Origin: Ramlibacter tataouinensis
GTDB taxonomy: Bacteria; Pseudomonadota; Gammaproteobacteria; Burkholderiales; Burkholderiaceae_C
DNA length: 64,000 nucleotides
NCBI GenBank assembly: GCA_002427815.1
Contig: DIZF01000016.1
Coordinates: 184,954 to 248,953, forward strand
Direction: 5' to 3'
In this document: positions 35,009-44,144 of the stretch, in pieces
Position numbering within the stretch: position 1 is the first letter of the stretch
Layout of the letters: every line of letters starts with the position of its first letter
Notes under the pieces: model-generated
Databases searched by the model: none
Seen by the model: only the letters and a program-made list of their open reading frames with translations
Told to the model about the DNA's origin: nothing
Program-made: the position numbers and the translations under genes

Positions 35009-35938
35009 ATGAAAATCCTGCTGCCGGGCGGTGCGGGGCTCGTCGGCCAGAATCTCGTCGCGCACCTGAAGCAGCGCGGCTACGCGAACCTGGTCGTGCT
35101 CGACAAGCATCGGCCCAATCTGCAGGTGCTGAGCCGCCTGCACCCGGATGTCACCGCCCTTTATGCAGACCTGGCGGAGCCCGGCGATTGGGAAGATCAG
35201 TTCCGGGATGCCGGCGCGATCGTGATGCTGCAGGCCCAGATCGGTGGACTCGAGCTCGAGCCTTTCGTGCGCAACAACGTGACCTCCACCCGGCGGATCC
35301 TCGAAGCGTCGCGGCGGCATCGACTTCCCTACCTGGTCCACATCAGCTCTTCGGTGGTGAAATCGTCGGCCGACGACCACTACACCAACACCAAGCGCCA
35401 GCAGGAAGAACTGGTGCTGGCCAGCGGGATCCCTTGTGTCGTGTTGCGTCCGACGCTGATGTTCGGCTGGTTCGACCGCAAGCACCTGGGGTGGCTGTCA
35501 CGGTTCATGCGCAAAGCACCGGTGTTTCCGGTCCCCGGCAGCGGACGCTACATGCGCCAGCCGCTGTATGCGGCCGACTTCTGCCGCATCATCGTCAGCT
35601 GCATCGAAAGGCAGTTGTCGGGCCAGGTGTTCAACATAACCGGTCTGGAGAAGGTCGACTATATCGACATCATTCGCCAGATCAGGGCGGCAACAGGATC
35701 GCGCACGCCAATTGTCAGGATCCCTTATTCTCTTTTCCATGCCCTGCTGAAGGTGTGGGCCTTGTTCGATCGCAACCCGCCTTTCACCGCGGACCAGTTG
35801 AAGGCTCTGGTCGCCCACGACGAATTCGAGGTAATCGACTGGGCGGGCATCTTCGGCGTCGAAGCCACGCCGTTCGGCAAGGCCATCGATGAAACCTTCA
35901 ACGATCCGGCCTACGGCCGGGTCGTCCTGGAGTTCTGA
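35009..35938 (+). CDS. NAD-dependent epimerase/dehydratase family protein
   Basis: 309 residues from the ATG at 35009, which has GGGAAG just upstream; an ATG at 34988 has none. Extended-SDR layout: LLPGGAGLVGQNLVAHL at the N-terminus, Ser in HISSSVVKSS and the catalytic YTNTK. The sequence APVFPVPGSGRYMRQPLYAADFC is of the nucleotide-sugar or NDUFA9-like type. Substrate unknown; within this operon a sugar or polyprenyl-sugar role is inferred. Its stop shares one base with the next start. Confidence 0.78.
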   Translation: MKILLPGGAGLVGQNLVAHLKQRGYANLVVLDKHRPNLQVLSRLHPDVTALYADLAEPGDWEDQFRDAGAIVMLQAQIGGLELEPFVRNNVTSTRRILEASRRHRLPYLVHISSSVVKSSADDHYTNTKRQQEELVLASGIPCVVLRPTLMFGWFDRKHLGWLSRFMRKAPVFPVPGSGRYMRQPLYAADFCRIIVSCIERQLSGQVFNITGLEKVDYIDIIRQIRAATGSRTPIVRIPYSLFHALLKVWALFDRNPPFTADQLKALVAHDEFEVIDWAGIFGVEATPFGKAIDETFNDPAYGRVVLEF

Positions 35939-37233
35939 TGCAGGACGGGCAGCGCATTGCGGTGCTGGGTGCGGGCCCGATGGGGCTGGCCGTGGCGTAT
36001 CAGCTGGCACGAGACGGACACCGGCCGGTGGTCTTCGAGGCCGACAGCCGGGTGGGTGGAATGGCAGCCACGTTCGACTTTGGCGGGCTGCGCATCGAAC
36101 GCTACTACCACTTTCACTGCGATTCCGATGCGTCCTTCCTGGCACTGCTCGACGAGCTGGGGCTGACAGCCCGGATGCGCTGGGTCGAAACCCGGATGGG
36201 ATACTGGTACCAGGGCCGCGTGCAGGCTTGGGGCAATCCGCTGGCGCTGCTGAAATTCAAGGGCCTGGGCCTCGTCGCCAAGCTGAGGTATGGCCTGCAC
36301 GCTTTCCTGGCTACCAAGCGCACCGACTGGAAGCCCCTGGACGGACTGGAAGCGAGCCGTTGGATCAGACGCTGGGTCGGTGCCGAGGCTTACGAAGTGC
36401 TGTGGCGCCGACTGTTCGACTACAAGTTCTACGATTACGCCGGTAACCTTTCAGCGGCCTGGATCTGGAGCCGCATCCGCCGGATCGGCCGCTCGCGGTA
36501 CAGCCTCATGCGCGAAAAGCTGGGCTATCTCGAGGGCGGGTCGGAAACCCTGCTGCAAGCCCTGAAGGCGTTCATCGAGGCGCACGGCGGCGAAATCCGC
36601 CTGTCCTGCCCGATTTCCAAGGTGAGGCTGCAGGACGGCCGTGTGCTGGGAGTCGAAGCGGCAGGCGTTCTGGAGCCGTTCGACAAGGTCATCAGCACCA
36701 TCCCGCTGCCCTACGTCCCGGGGTTGATCCCGGAACTGCCCGGGCCGCTGCTTGACCAGTACCGCCGCGTCAGAAACATCGCGGTGGTATGCGTGATCGC
36801 GAGGCTGCGCCAACGCGTGACCGGCAATTTCTGGCTGAACGTCAACGACCCCGGCATGGACATTCCCGGGCTGGTCGAATACACCAACCTGCGCCCGCTG
36901 GACCAGCACATCGTCTATGTGCCTTTCTACATGCCCGGCGAGCATGCCAAGTTCGCGGAGCCGGACGCGGTTTTCCTGGACAAGGTGCGGCGTTACCTCA
37001 AGGTGATCAACCCGCGCCTTCAGGACGACGACTTCCTGGAACTCAGGGCCAGCCGCTACCGGTTCGCGCAACCCGTGTGCCCGCCCGGATTCCTGGAGAA
37101 CCTGCCCCCGTACGAGCTGCCCATCACTGGCCTTTGGGTGGCGGACACCTCCTACTACTACCCGGAAGACCGGGGCATCTCCGAAAGCGTGGGATTCGGA
37201 CGCATGATGGCCAGAAGAGCGGCCGCGTCATGA
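35938..37233 (+). CDS. FAD-dependent oxidoreductase (protoporphyrinogen oxidase/amine oxidase-like)
   Basis: 431 residues. The dinucleotide motif VLGAGPMGLAVAYQLARDGH and VGGMAATFDFGG lie at the start, the FAD-contact segment LEGGSETLLQALKAFIEAHGG at about 200, and a C-terminal ADTSYYYPEDRGISESVGFGRMMA. This is COG1232-like, a group that also covers desaturases and UDP-sugar mutase-like proteins. A heme role is unlikely here; a redox step on the lipid or sugar is inferred. Overlaps GtrA by 4 bases. Confidence 0.8.
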   Translation: MQDGQRIAVLGAGPMGLAVAYQLARDGHRPVVFEADSRVGGMAATFDFGGLRIERYYHFHCDSDASFLALLDELGLTARMRWVETRMGYWYQGRVQAWGNPLALLKFKGLGLVAKLRYGLHAFLATKRTDWKPLDGLEASRWIRRWVGAEAYEVLWRRLFDYKFYDYAGNLSAAWIWSRIRRIGRSRYSLMREKLGYLEGGSETLLQALKAFIEAHGGEIRLSCPISKVRLQDGRVLGVEAAGVLEPFDKVISTIPLPYVPGLIPELPGPLLDQYRRVRNIAVVCVIARLRQRVTGNFWLNVNDPGMDIPGLVEYTNLRPLDQHIVYVPFYMPGEHAKFAEPDAVFLDKVRRYLKVINPRLQDDDFLELRASRYRFAQPVCPPGFLENLPPYELPITGLWVADTSYYYPEDRGISESVGFGRMMARRAAAS

Positions 37234-37631
37234 TGGCGGCGTTCCGATCCAGGGTGTTCCTGGCATTCCTCGTGACCGGCGGGATCGCCGCCCTGGTCAA
37301 CTTCGGATCGCGCATCGTGCTGAGCCAGTGGCTCACGTTTCCGGTGGCGGTGGCGCTCGCTTACATGGTCGGGATGGCGACGGCGTTCGTGCTGGCAAAA
37401 CTGTTCGTGTTCAACGGCGGACGGCAGTCGATCCCCCGTTCTGCGTTGTTCTTCGTGCTCGTGAATGCCGTCGCGGTGCTTCAGACCTGGGGCATCAGCA
37501 TGTTGCTGGCGTACTACCTGCTTCCCGCCATCGGGGTGGGTACCCACGTCGACGAGATCGCGCATGCCGTCGGCATCGCCGTGCCCGTCTTCACCAGCTT
37601 CCTCGGACACAAGCGCTGGTCTTTCCGCTGA
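37230..37631 (+). CDS. GtrA family membrane protein
   Basis: 133 residues with four predicted helices. FLVTGGIAALVNFGSRIVL at the start and AYMVGMATAFVLAKLFVF in the second helix, then the ending FLGHKRWSF (N/H-F-x-H-K-x-W-S-F) define GtrA. GtrA proteins are thought to flip or present polyprenyl-phosphate sugars for O-antigen or teichoic/arabinan modification, which fits a DprE-like pathway; mycobacterial Rv3789 is also GtrA-like and lies beside dprE1. The ATGA overlap fixes the start. Confidence 0.88.
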   Translation: MMAAFRSRVFLAFLVTGGIAALVNFGSRIVLSQWLTFPVAVALAYMVGMATAFVLAKLFVFNGGRQSIPRSALFFVLVNAVAVLQTWGISMLLAYYLLPAIGVGTHVDEIAHAVGIAVPVFTSFLGHKRWSFR

Positions 37632-37636
37632 AACCC

Positions 37637-38590
37637 ATGAAGATACGCAAAGCCGTGTGGACAGCGGTCGCCGTCACGCTGGCTTATGTGCTGGCCTTGC
37701 TGTGGGTCGATTCCAGCAGCCGGGTCTTTGCCCAGGTGCCTCGCGTCGCCGCCGCTTTGCCACTGTTGATGGCGGCGGCCCTGGCCTCCTATGCGATTCG
37801 CTATGTCCGTTGGCAGTGGCTGCTGCGCCGGGTCGATGTCCCCATTCCCCTCCTGCGCGGCTGGCTGGCTTACCTGACCGGCTTTGCCTTCACCGCCACG
37901 CCAGGAAAGGTCGGCGAACTGGTGCGCATCCGCTACTTTCTTCCCTTCGGCGTCGCGCCCGAGCGGGTGCTGGCCGCCTTCGTTTTCGAGCGCGCTTGCG
38001 ACCTGGTGGCGGTCGTCCTGCTCGCGGCGCTGGCGATCCAGGACGCGCGTCTGTTCGTCTTCCTGCTGGCGTTCGTGATCGCCCTGCTGGCGGCGATCGG
38101 CTTGCTGATGGCCCAACCGCGTCGTCTGGCCGCGCTGTCGGCATTGCTTCGGCTGCGCGGCCATTTCACATCGGCACGCATCGTCCGGACCGGCGCCAAG
38201 GGACTGGCCGGCTGCTCGGACTGGCTGAATCCCGCCGACGTCCTGGTCGGCCTGTTGCTGGGGCTGCTGGCATGGGGACTGGGCGCGTTGTCTTTCGCCT
38301 GGTTGCTGGCGCGGTTGCATATCGCGCTTCCGTTCGGCATTGCGCTCTCGATCTATCCCACGGCGATGCTGGCCGGCGCCGCCTCGATGGTGCCCGGCGG
38401 CATCGGCACCACCGAAGTCACCATCGCGGCCTTGCTCGCGCTGAACGCGGTGCCGATCGGAACGGGAGCGCTGGCGGCGGTGGCGATCCGCGTCTCGGGC
38501 CTCTGGTTCTCGGTGGTCTGCGGGCTCGTGGCGATCGGACTGCTGGAGCATGGAAGCCGGCCCACCCGAGCAGCCGGCCGTTGGTCTTGA
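37637..38590 (+). CDS. LPG-synthase-TM (UPF0104) family membrane protein
   Basis: 317 residues with seven or eight helices. The early RYVRWQWLLRRVDVPIPLLRGWLAYLTGFAFTATPGKVGELVR and the late YPTAMLAGAASMVPGGIGTTEVTI are the PF03706 motifs. Proteins of this family include the membrane part of lysyl-phosphatidylglycerol synthase and are often called flippases. Last gene of the operon, 5 bases after gtrA; it could move a lipid-linked sugar or the finished lipid glycan. The 117 bases after its stop hold no recognisable gene. Confidence 0.82.
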   Translation: MKIRKAVWTAVAVTLAYVLALLWVDSSSRVFAQVPRVAAALPLLMAAALASYAIRYVRWQWLLRRVDVPIPLLRGWLAYLTGFAFTATPGKVGELVRIRYFLPFGVAPERVLAAFVFERACDLVAVVLLAALAIQDARLFVFLLAFVIALLAAIGLLMAQPRRLAALSALLRLRGHFTSARIVRTGAKGLAGCSDWLNPADVLVGLLLGLLAWGLGALSFAWLLARLHIALPFGIALSIYPTAMLAGAASMVPGGIGTTEVTIAALLALNAVPIGTGALAAVAIRVSGLWFSVVCGLVAIGLLEHGSRPTRAAGRWS

Positions 38591-38707
38591 CACGCCAGTG
38601 CAGCGACGATTCGTTCCAGCTTCCATCGAACGCAAATACCGGTCCCGTCGACTGCCTTGGCGTTCCAGCGTCCGAGTGCCAGACCGACAGAGGGAACCAG
38701 GCGGCTG

Positions 38708-39817
38708 CTAGCCCAGCACCGCCACCTTCTTGCGCTCGACCAGTTCGAAGTCGATCCGCGCGCCGATGCCGGGGCCGGTCGGCGCGTGGACGAAACCGTC
38801 GCTGTCGATTTCGATGTCCCGGACCAGACCGTATTTCTGCGACTGGGCCGGCAGCAGCACCTCGAAGAACTCGGTGTTCTGCAGCGCCATGATCACGTGC
38901 AGGTTCGCAAAATTGTTGAGCGAATTGCCGCCGTGGTGCAGCTCGAAGTTGAGGTGAAAGGCCTCGGCCAGGTGCGCCGCCTTCATCAGCGTGGTGATGC
39001 CGCCCTTCACCGCCACGTCGCCGCGCAGGAAATCGGTGGCCCGCTCCTTGATCCAGGGCGTGAACGAATCCAGTCCGCCGGCCGGATACTCGGTCGCCAT
39101 GATCGGGATGCTCAGGTGTTTCTTCAACTCCACGTAGTTGTAGATGTCGGCGTCGGACAGTGGGTCTTCGTACCAGTAGTAGTTCAGGTCCTGGATCGCC
39201 AGGCCGACGCGCAGCGCCGCCGCGTAGTCGTAGCTCCACGCCGCATCGAGCATCAGCAGGTAGTCGTCGCCCACGGCCTGGCGCACCGCCTCGCACACCT
39301 TGATGTCGCCCTGCCAGACCTGCGGCGGGTGGATCTTGTAGGCGGCGAAATTGAGCGACTGGTAGTGTTGTGCCTCTTCGGCATAGGCCTGCGCGCCGGG
39401 CAGCACGGCGGAACTGATGTAGGCCGGCACGCGGTCGCGGTACGAGCCGAGCAGGCTGTGTACCGGCAGGTTCGCCGCCTTGCCGGCGATGTCCCACAGC
39501 GCGATGTCCACCGCGCCGATCGAGCGCACGGTGGTCGTTCGCACGCGCTTCCACATCGCCTTGCCAAGCCGCTCGCGGGCTAGCGGGTTCTGCCCCACCA
39601 GCAGCGGCTTGAGCGAGCGGATCAGGCTGGCCCCGTCCATGTCCGCCGGATAGAACGCAGAGCCGAGACAGGCGTGGCCGGTGATGCCCTGGTCGGTGCT
39701 GATCGCCAGCAGTCCGAGCCGGCTCTGACCCGAGAACTTCCCCGTGTGGGCGCCGTAGCTGGTCGCCGGGATGTCGTCCCAGGCGAACAGCGTCAGCGAG
39801 ACGTCGGTGATCTTCAT
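38708..39817 (-). CDS. Mandelate racemase/muconate lactonizing-family enzyme 1
   Basis: 369 residues. Enolase-superfamily layout: capping domain (1-120), then a barrel with metal ligands in LMLDAAWSYD, WYEDPLS and IMATEYPAG. The usual Lys-x-Lys motif appears as Lys-x-His (FAAYKIHPP), and the His region is ELHHGGNSL. This differs from the three other paralogues here, so the reaction is probably different too. Last gene of the catabolic operon. Its start overlaps the end of the Bug gene by 4 bases (ATGA). Substrate unknown, most likely an acid sugar. Confidence 0.82.
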   Translation of the reverse strand: MKITDVSLTLFAWDDIPATSYGAHTGKFSGQSRLGLLAISTDQGITGHACLGSAFYPADMDGASLIRSLKPLLVGQNPLARERLGKAMWKRVRTTTVRSIGAVDIALWDIAGKAANLPVHSLLGSYRDRVPAYISSAVLPGAQAYAEEAQHYQSLNFAAYKIHPPQVWQGDIKVCEAVRQAVGDDYLLMLDAAWSYDYAAALRVGLAIQDLNYYWYEDPLSDADIYNYVELKKHLSIPIMATEYPAGGLDSFTPWIKERATDFLRGDVAVKGGITTLMKAAHLAEAFHLNFELHHGGNSLNNFANLHVIMALQNTEFFEVLLPAQSQKYGLVRDIEIDSDGFVHAPTGPGIGARIDFELVERKKVAVLG

Positions 39818-40782
39818 TCGATGCGGATGTTGGCCTCGCGAACCAGCTGGGTCCACTTGGTCACTTCGCTGTGCACCAGCTTGCTGAACTCGGCGGGGGT
39901 GCTGGCCACCACCTCGACACCCTGGTCGCGGAAGCGCTTCACCACGTCGGGCTCCTTCAGCACCTGAACGATGTCCCGGTTCAGCTTGTCGACGACGGCC
40001 TTGGGCGTGCCGGCGGGCACCTGCATGCCGAACCACACGTTCACCTCGAAACCGGGCACGCCCGACTCGGCCACCGTGGGCGCGTCGGGCAGCAGCGCGG
40101 AGCGCTGCAGCCCGCTCACGCCGATCACCTTCATCTTGCCGGCCTTGATCTGGTTCACCACGTTCGGCACGTTGTCGAACAGGGCGTCGATCTCGCCCGC
40201 GATCATGGCAGTGACGGCCGGCGCGCTGCCCTTGTAGGGAATGTGCTGCATCTTCGTGCCCGTCATCTTCATGAACAGTTCCATCGACAGATGGTTGGAC
40301 GAGCCCGAACCGGTGGAACCGTAGTTGATCTTGCCGGGATTCTTCTTCGCGTACTCGATGAACTCCTTGACGTTGCTCACCGGCAGGTCGTTGCGCACCA
40401 CCAGCGCGTTCTGCGTGCTGCCGGCCCATACCAGCGGCGTGAAGTCCTTCAGCGCGTCATAGGGCAGTTGCGTGCCGTAGAGGCCGGGCAGCGCCGAGAA
40501 CGGCAGCGGCGTGATCAGGATCGTGTAGCCGTCCGCCGGCGACTTCGCCACGAAGTTGTTGCCGACGGTGGTGTTGCCGCCGGGCTTGTTTTCCACCACC
40601 ACCGGCTGGTTCCACATCTTCCCCAGCTTGTCCGCCGAGACCCGCGCCAGCGTGTCGTTAAAGCCACCCGGCGGATAGGGCACTACGAAACGGACCTGGT
40701 GGTCCGGAAAGGTCTGCGCCATGGCGCCGGCGGCGGCCAGGCAGGCGATACACAGCAGCGCCAGCTTCTTGAACATTCCCAT
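39814..40782 (-). CDS. Bug-type tripartite tricarboxylate transporter substrate-binding protein
   Basis: 322 residues. Signal peptide (KLALLCIACLAAAGAMAQ) then the Bug signature VRFVVPYPPGGFNDTLARVSADKLG, VVVENKPGGNTTVGNNFVAKSPADGYT and INYGSTGSGSSNHLSME. Bug proteins bind carboxylates in the periplasm and feed TctAB permeases, none of which is in the window. The two-codon-later ATG at 40776 is an alternative start. Sits between two enolase-superfamily genes, so its ligand is probably their substrate. Confidence 0.9.
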   Translation of the reverse strand: MGMFKKLALLCIACLAAAGAMAQTFPDHQVRFVVPYPPGGFNDTLARVSADKLGKMWNQPVVVENKPGGNTTVGNNFVAKSPADGYTILITPLPFSALPGLYGTQLPYDALKDFTPLVWAGSTQNALVVRNDLPVSNVKEFIEYAKKNPGKINYGSTGSGSSNHLSMELFMKMTGTKMQHIPYKGSAPAVTAMIAGEIDALFDNVPNVVNQIKAGKMKVIGVSGLQRSALLPDAPTVAESGVPGFEVNVWFGMQVPAGTPKAVVDKLNRDIVQVLKEPDVVKRFRDQGVEVVASTPAEFSKLVHSEVTKWTQLVREANIRIE

Positions 40783-40803
40783 CGTGTCTCCTTTGTGTTG
40801 GTC

Positions 40804-41952
40804 TCAGAACTTCACCACGTAGCCCGGTCCGTCGATGGACGGGTACTTCTCGAAAATCGCTTCGTCCACCGTGATGCCCAGGCCCGGCTCTTCCGGCGGT
40901 GCCACACAGCCGTCGGTGCCGATCTCGAAGGTGCTGCCGAACATGTCGCGGAACGGATTGAACTTCGACACGCAGGCTTCGAAATAGCCCGAATTCTCGG
41001 TGGCCGCCATGAAATGCAGCGTGGCCGCGTGGTTCAGGCCGGTGGCCGAGCTGTGCGGGTTGATCGGGATGCGCCATGCGGAGGCCATGGCCGCGATGCG
41101 CACGCCCTCGGTGATGCCGCCGCACTTGGACAGGTCGGGTTGCCACACCTGCACCGCGCCGGCTTCCAGCAGTTGCGCGAATTCGAAGCGGGTGTAATGG
41201 TTCTCGCCGGCCGCCAGCGGCACCAGCGGCGTGATCTTCGCCGCCTCGCGGTAGGAGGCGAAATCGTTGCAGGCAAAAGGCTCTTCGAGCCAACCGGCCC
41301 GGATGTCCGCCAGCACCGGCAGCACGCGGCGCGCGTCGGCCATGGTGTAGACCGCGTTCGCATCGGTAAGGATGTCCACCCCGTCACCCAGCGCCTCGCG
41401 CACGTGCAGCACGCGCTCGATGTCGACCTTCGCGTTGTCGCCCAGGCGCAGCTTGATGGCCTTGTAGCCGCGCGCGACATATTCCCGGGCTTCTTCGGCC
41501 AGCGACTGCTTGGGCTGGTAACCCAGGGAGATGCCGCCCGCGTAGGCGGGGACTCGGCGCCGGGTACCACCCAGCAATTCGTACAGCGGCATCTTCGCGG
41601 CCTTGCCACGGATGTCCCACAAGGCCATGTCGATCCCCGACAGGGCCAGCGCCGCGCCAGCGCCCAAGCCGTGGCTCGACAACTGCATGCGATGCACCCG
41701 CTGCCAGGCGCCGACGACGTCGGTGGCTTGCATGCCGACCAGCATCGGGGCCAGGGTGTTGTGGATCAGGCTGGTGACGGCGCCCGGGCTGCGGCCCGGA
41801 TGGGCTTCGCCGTAGCCGGTGATGCCGTCGGAGGTCTCGATGCGGACGATGATGGCGTCGCGCTTGAGGGTGCTGCCGACCCCCATGGTCACGGTCTTGC
41901 CTTCGGGCAGGCGATACGACAGCGGCACCGCCGTGATGGCTGTGATTTTCAT
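40804..41952 (-). CDS. Mandelate racemase/muconate lactonizing-family enzyme 2
   Basis: 382 residues. Metal ligands are in DILTDANAVYT, WLEEPFACND and AAGENHYTRFEF; the barrel Lys motif is KLR (in YKAIKLRLG, Lys-x-Arg) and the general-base His is in NPHSSATGLNH. It is the close relative of enzyme 3 (shared SLIHNTL/KLIDTTL and GENHYTR segments), probably a duplication. Likely an acid-sugar dehydratase or racemase in the MR subgroup; substrate undetermined. The start at 41952 gives MKITAITAVPLSYRL. Confidence 0.87.
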   Translation of the reverse strand: MKITAITAVPLSYRLPEGKTVTMGVGSTLKRDAIIVRIETSDGITGYGEAHPGRSPGAVTSLIHNTLAPMLVGMQATDVVGAWQRVHRMQLSSHGLGAGAALALSGIDMALWDIRGKAAKMPLYELLGGTRRRVPAYAGGISLGYQPKQSLAEEAREYVARGYKAIKLRLGDNAKVDIERVLHVREALGDGVDILTDANAVYTMADARRVLPVLADIRAGWLEEPFACNDFASYREAAKITPLVPLAAGENHYTRFEFAQLLEAGAVQVWQPDLSKCGGITEGVRIAAMASAWRIPINPHSSATGLNHAATLHFMAATENSGYFEACVSKFNPFRDMFGSTFEIGTDGCVAPPEEPGLGITVDEAIFEKYPSIDGPGYVVKF

Positions 41953-42014
41953 TGGCTCGTTCCTTCAGGCCTTTTCATTTCGGCCCAGTAGCGAGCATAC
42001 CCACAGCGCGGCTG

Positions 42015-43157
42015 CTACACGTAGCACGGCCCTTCGATCAGTGGGTGCTCGGCGATGAAATGCGGGTCGATCTTCAGGCCGATGCCCACGCCCTCGCGCG
42101 GCCGCACGCAGCCGTTGTCGTCGAGCGAGTACGGCGCCGCGTCGGTCAGGTGGTCGCGGAATGGATTGAGCGAGGTGACATCGCCCTCGAAGTAACCCGG
42201 GTTGTCCACGGCGCACAGGAAGTTGATGGTCGTCGCCATGTTGATGGCGGTGGCCGAGGTGTGCGGGTTCACCGTCAGTTTCTGCGCGCTGGCCATCGCC
42301 GCGATGCGCATCGCCTCGGTGACGCCCCCGGTCTTCGAGAGATCGGGCTGCACGAACAGCACATGACCGTCTTCCAGCAGCGTGGCGAACTCGTAGCGTG
42401 TGTAGTGGTTCTCGCCGGCCGCCAGCGGCACCCGTCCCAGCGACGCCGCCACGGCATAGGCCCGGCGGTCCTGCGGCGGGAACGGCTCTTCCAGCCAGCC
42501 CACGGCCGCCTCCTCGAAGGCCGGCATGACCTTGCGCACATCGTCCAGCGTGTAGTTGGTATTGGCGTCCACCAGGATGTCGACCTCGTCACCCACTGCC
42601 TGGCGCACGGCGCGCACGCGCGCGATGTCCTTCACTGCCGTGTCGCCCACGCGCAGCTTCAGCGCGCGATAGCCGTCGGCGATGTGGCGCAGCGCCTCCT
42701 CGGCCAGCAACGCGGGCTCCTGCCAGCCCAGCGCGATGCCGCCCGCATAAGCCTTGATCGGCTTGGCCGCCCCGCCCAGCAGGCGATACAGCGGCATGCC
42801 GGTGGCCTGGCAGCGCAGGTCCCACAGGGCCATGTCGACGCCGCTCAGCGCCAGCGCCGCCGCCGCGCCCATGCCGTGGCTGGCCAGTTGCATCTTGTAG
42901 ACCCGGGCCCACACGCCGGCCACGTCATGGGCGTCGAAGCCCAGCACCAGCTCGCGCAGCGTTGTGTCGATCAGCTTGGCGATGGCGCCGGGGCAGCGCC
43001 CGTGATGCGCCTCGCCCCAGCCGACATGGCCGTCGTCGGTCTCGACGCGCACCAGCACCGAGTCGCGCTTGACGCTGCGGCCAATGCCCAGGCGCACCGA
43101 TTTGTCGGCGGGGACGGGGAAGGAGATGGGGACGGCGCGGAGGTCGGCAATGCGCAT
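42015..43157 (-). CDS. Mandelate racemase/muconate lactonizing-family enzyme 3
   Basis: 380 residues, similar in length and motifs to enzyme 2: DILVDANTNYT, WLEEPFPPQD, AAGENHYTRYEF, KLR in YRALKLRVG and the base His in NPHTSATAIN. The Trp/Arg-rich capping domain starts VPISFPVPADKSVRLG. Two near-identical-family enzymes in one operon may act on epimers of one acid sugar. It lies 30 bases after the dehydrogenase gene. Confidence 0.87.
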   Translation of the reverse strand: MRIADLRAVPISFPVPADKSVRLGIGRSVKRDSVLVRVETDDGHVGWGEAHHGRCPGAIAKLIDTTLRELVLGFDAHDVAGVWARVYKMQLASHGMGAAAALALSGVDMALWDLRCQATGMPLYRLLGGAAKPIKAYAGGIALGWQEPALLAEEALRHIADGYRALKLRVGDTAVKDIARVRAVRQAVGDEVDILVDANTNYTLDDVRKVMPAFEEAAVGWLEEPFPPQDRRAYAVAASLGRVPLAAGENHYTRYEFATLLEDGHVLFVQPDLSKTGGVTEAMRIAAMASAQKLTVNPHTSATAINMATTINFLCAVDNPGYFEGDVTSLNPFRDHLTDAAPYSLDDNGCVRPREGVGIGLKIDPHFIAEHPLIEGPCYV

Positions 43158-43187
43158 GGCTCGCTCGCTTTTCGTGATATTGCTGGG

Positions 43188-44144
43188 TTAGCGGAAGACC
43201 TGGGGATTGACGACGTTGGACGGCCGTTCGCCGCGCAACAGCGCCAACACGGTGGCAACGGCACCTTCGCTCATCGCGCGCATGCTGGTGGCCGTGATGC
43301 CCGCCACATGCGGGGTCAACAACAGGTTCGGCGCATCGAACACCGGCTCCTCGCCGGTGAGCGGCTGCTTGTCGTGCACATCGAACGCGGCGCCGCCCAG
43401 GCGTCCTTCGCGCAGTGCCGTCAGCACGGCGGCCGTGTCGATGACCGGGCCGCGGGACATGTTGATCAGGATGGCATTCGGCTTCATGGACGCCACCGTC
43501 GCCGCATCGACCAGGCCGCGCGTCTGCTCGTTGAGCGGGCAGGAAAGCACCACCACGTCCGCTTGCGTGAACAGACCTTGCTTATCGACGGCCTCGACGT
43601 TCGGCGGCAGGGACTCGGCTCGGCGCGTCAGGCCGAGCACACGCATTCCCAGGCCATTCGCCACTTCGGCGACCCGGCCGCCGATGGCGCCCACGCCGAC
43701 GATGCCGCAGACGCTGGCGCCGAGCTCGGTGCCGCGGTCGGCCAGCACCCTTGCCTTGGCCCAGCCTTCGCTGCGCATGCGGCTGTCCATCGTTGCCAGG
43801 CCGCGGCGCAGGTGCAGCATTGCCGCCAGTGCGTATTCGGCCACCGCCTGTGTGTTGGAGCCCGGCAGGTTGGCAACCGGAATGCCGCGCGCGGTGGCAG
43901 CCTCCACCGGGATCATGTCCAGGCCCACCCCATGACGCACCACCGCGCGCAGCTTCGGCGCGCGGTCGAACAGGTCGGGCGGCAATTGGGTGCGGACCAC
44001 CAGCGCTTCCGCATCGGCAATCAGCCGGAACAGCGTGGCTGCCGCCGTGTCGGGCGCGAGCACCACGTCGCACTGCTGCTCCAATGCCGGCATCAGGTCG
44101 GGATGGATGGGATTGGTGAGCAGCACCCTCGGTTTAGCGGTCAA
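43188..44144 (-). CDS. D-isomer-specific 2-hydroxyacid dehydrogenase
   Basis: 318 residues. The Rossmann core GIVGVGAIGGRVAEVANGLGMRVLG binds NAD(P). Catalytic Arg is in INMSRGPVIDT, Glu in VHDKQPLTGEEP, and His in LTPHVAGIT. Family members reduce 2-ketoacids or oxidise D-2-hydroxyacids, such as glyoxylate/hydroxypyruvate or phosphoglycerate. In this operon it may oxidise or reduce a deoxy-acid produced by the dehydratases. Overlaps the FAH-family gene by 11 bases. Confidence 0.9.
   Translation of the reverse strand: MTAKPRVLLTNPIHPDLMPALEQQCDVVLAPDTAAATLFRLIADAEALVVRTQLPPDLFDRAPKLRAVVRHGVGLDMIPVEAATARGIPVANLPGSNTQAVAEYALAAMLHLRRGLATMDSRMRSEGWAKARVLADRGTELGASVCGIVGVGAIGGRVAEVANGLGMRVLGLTRRAESLPPNVEAVDKQGLFTQADVVVLSCPLNEQTRGLVDAATVASMKPNAILINMSRGPVIDTAAVLTALREGRLGGAAFDVHDKQPLTGEEPVFDAPNLLLTPHVAGITATSMRAMSEGAVATVLALLRGERPSNVVNPQVFR

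Noticed and set aside
38591..38707. Possible small gene or gene remnant after the LPG-synthase-TM gene
   Set aside because: A minus-strand frame is open through it, but it only continues from enzyme 1 out of frame and matches nothing I know; no ribosome site was found.
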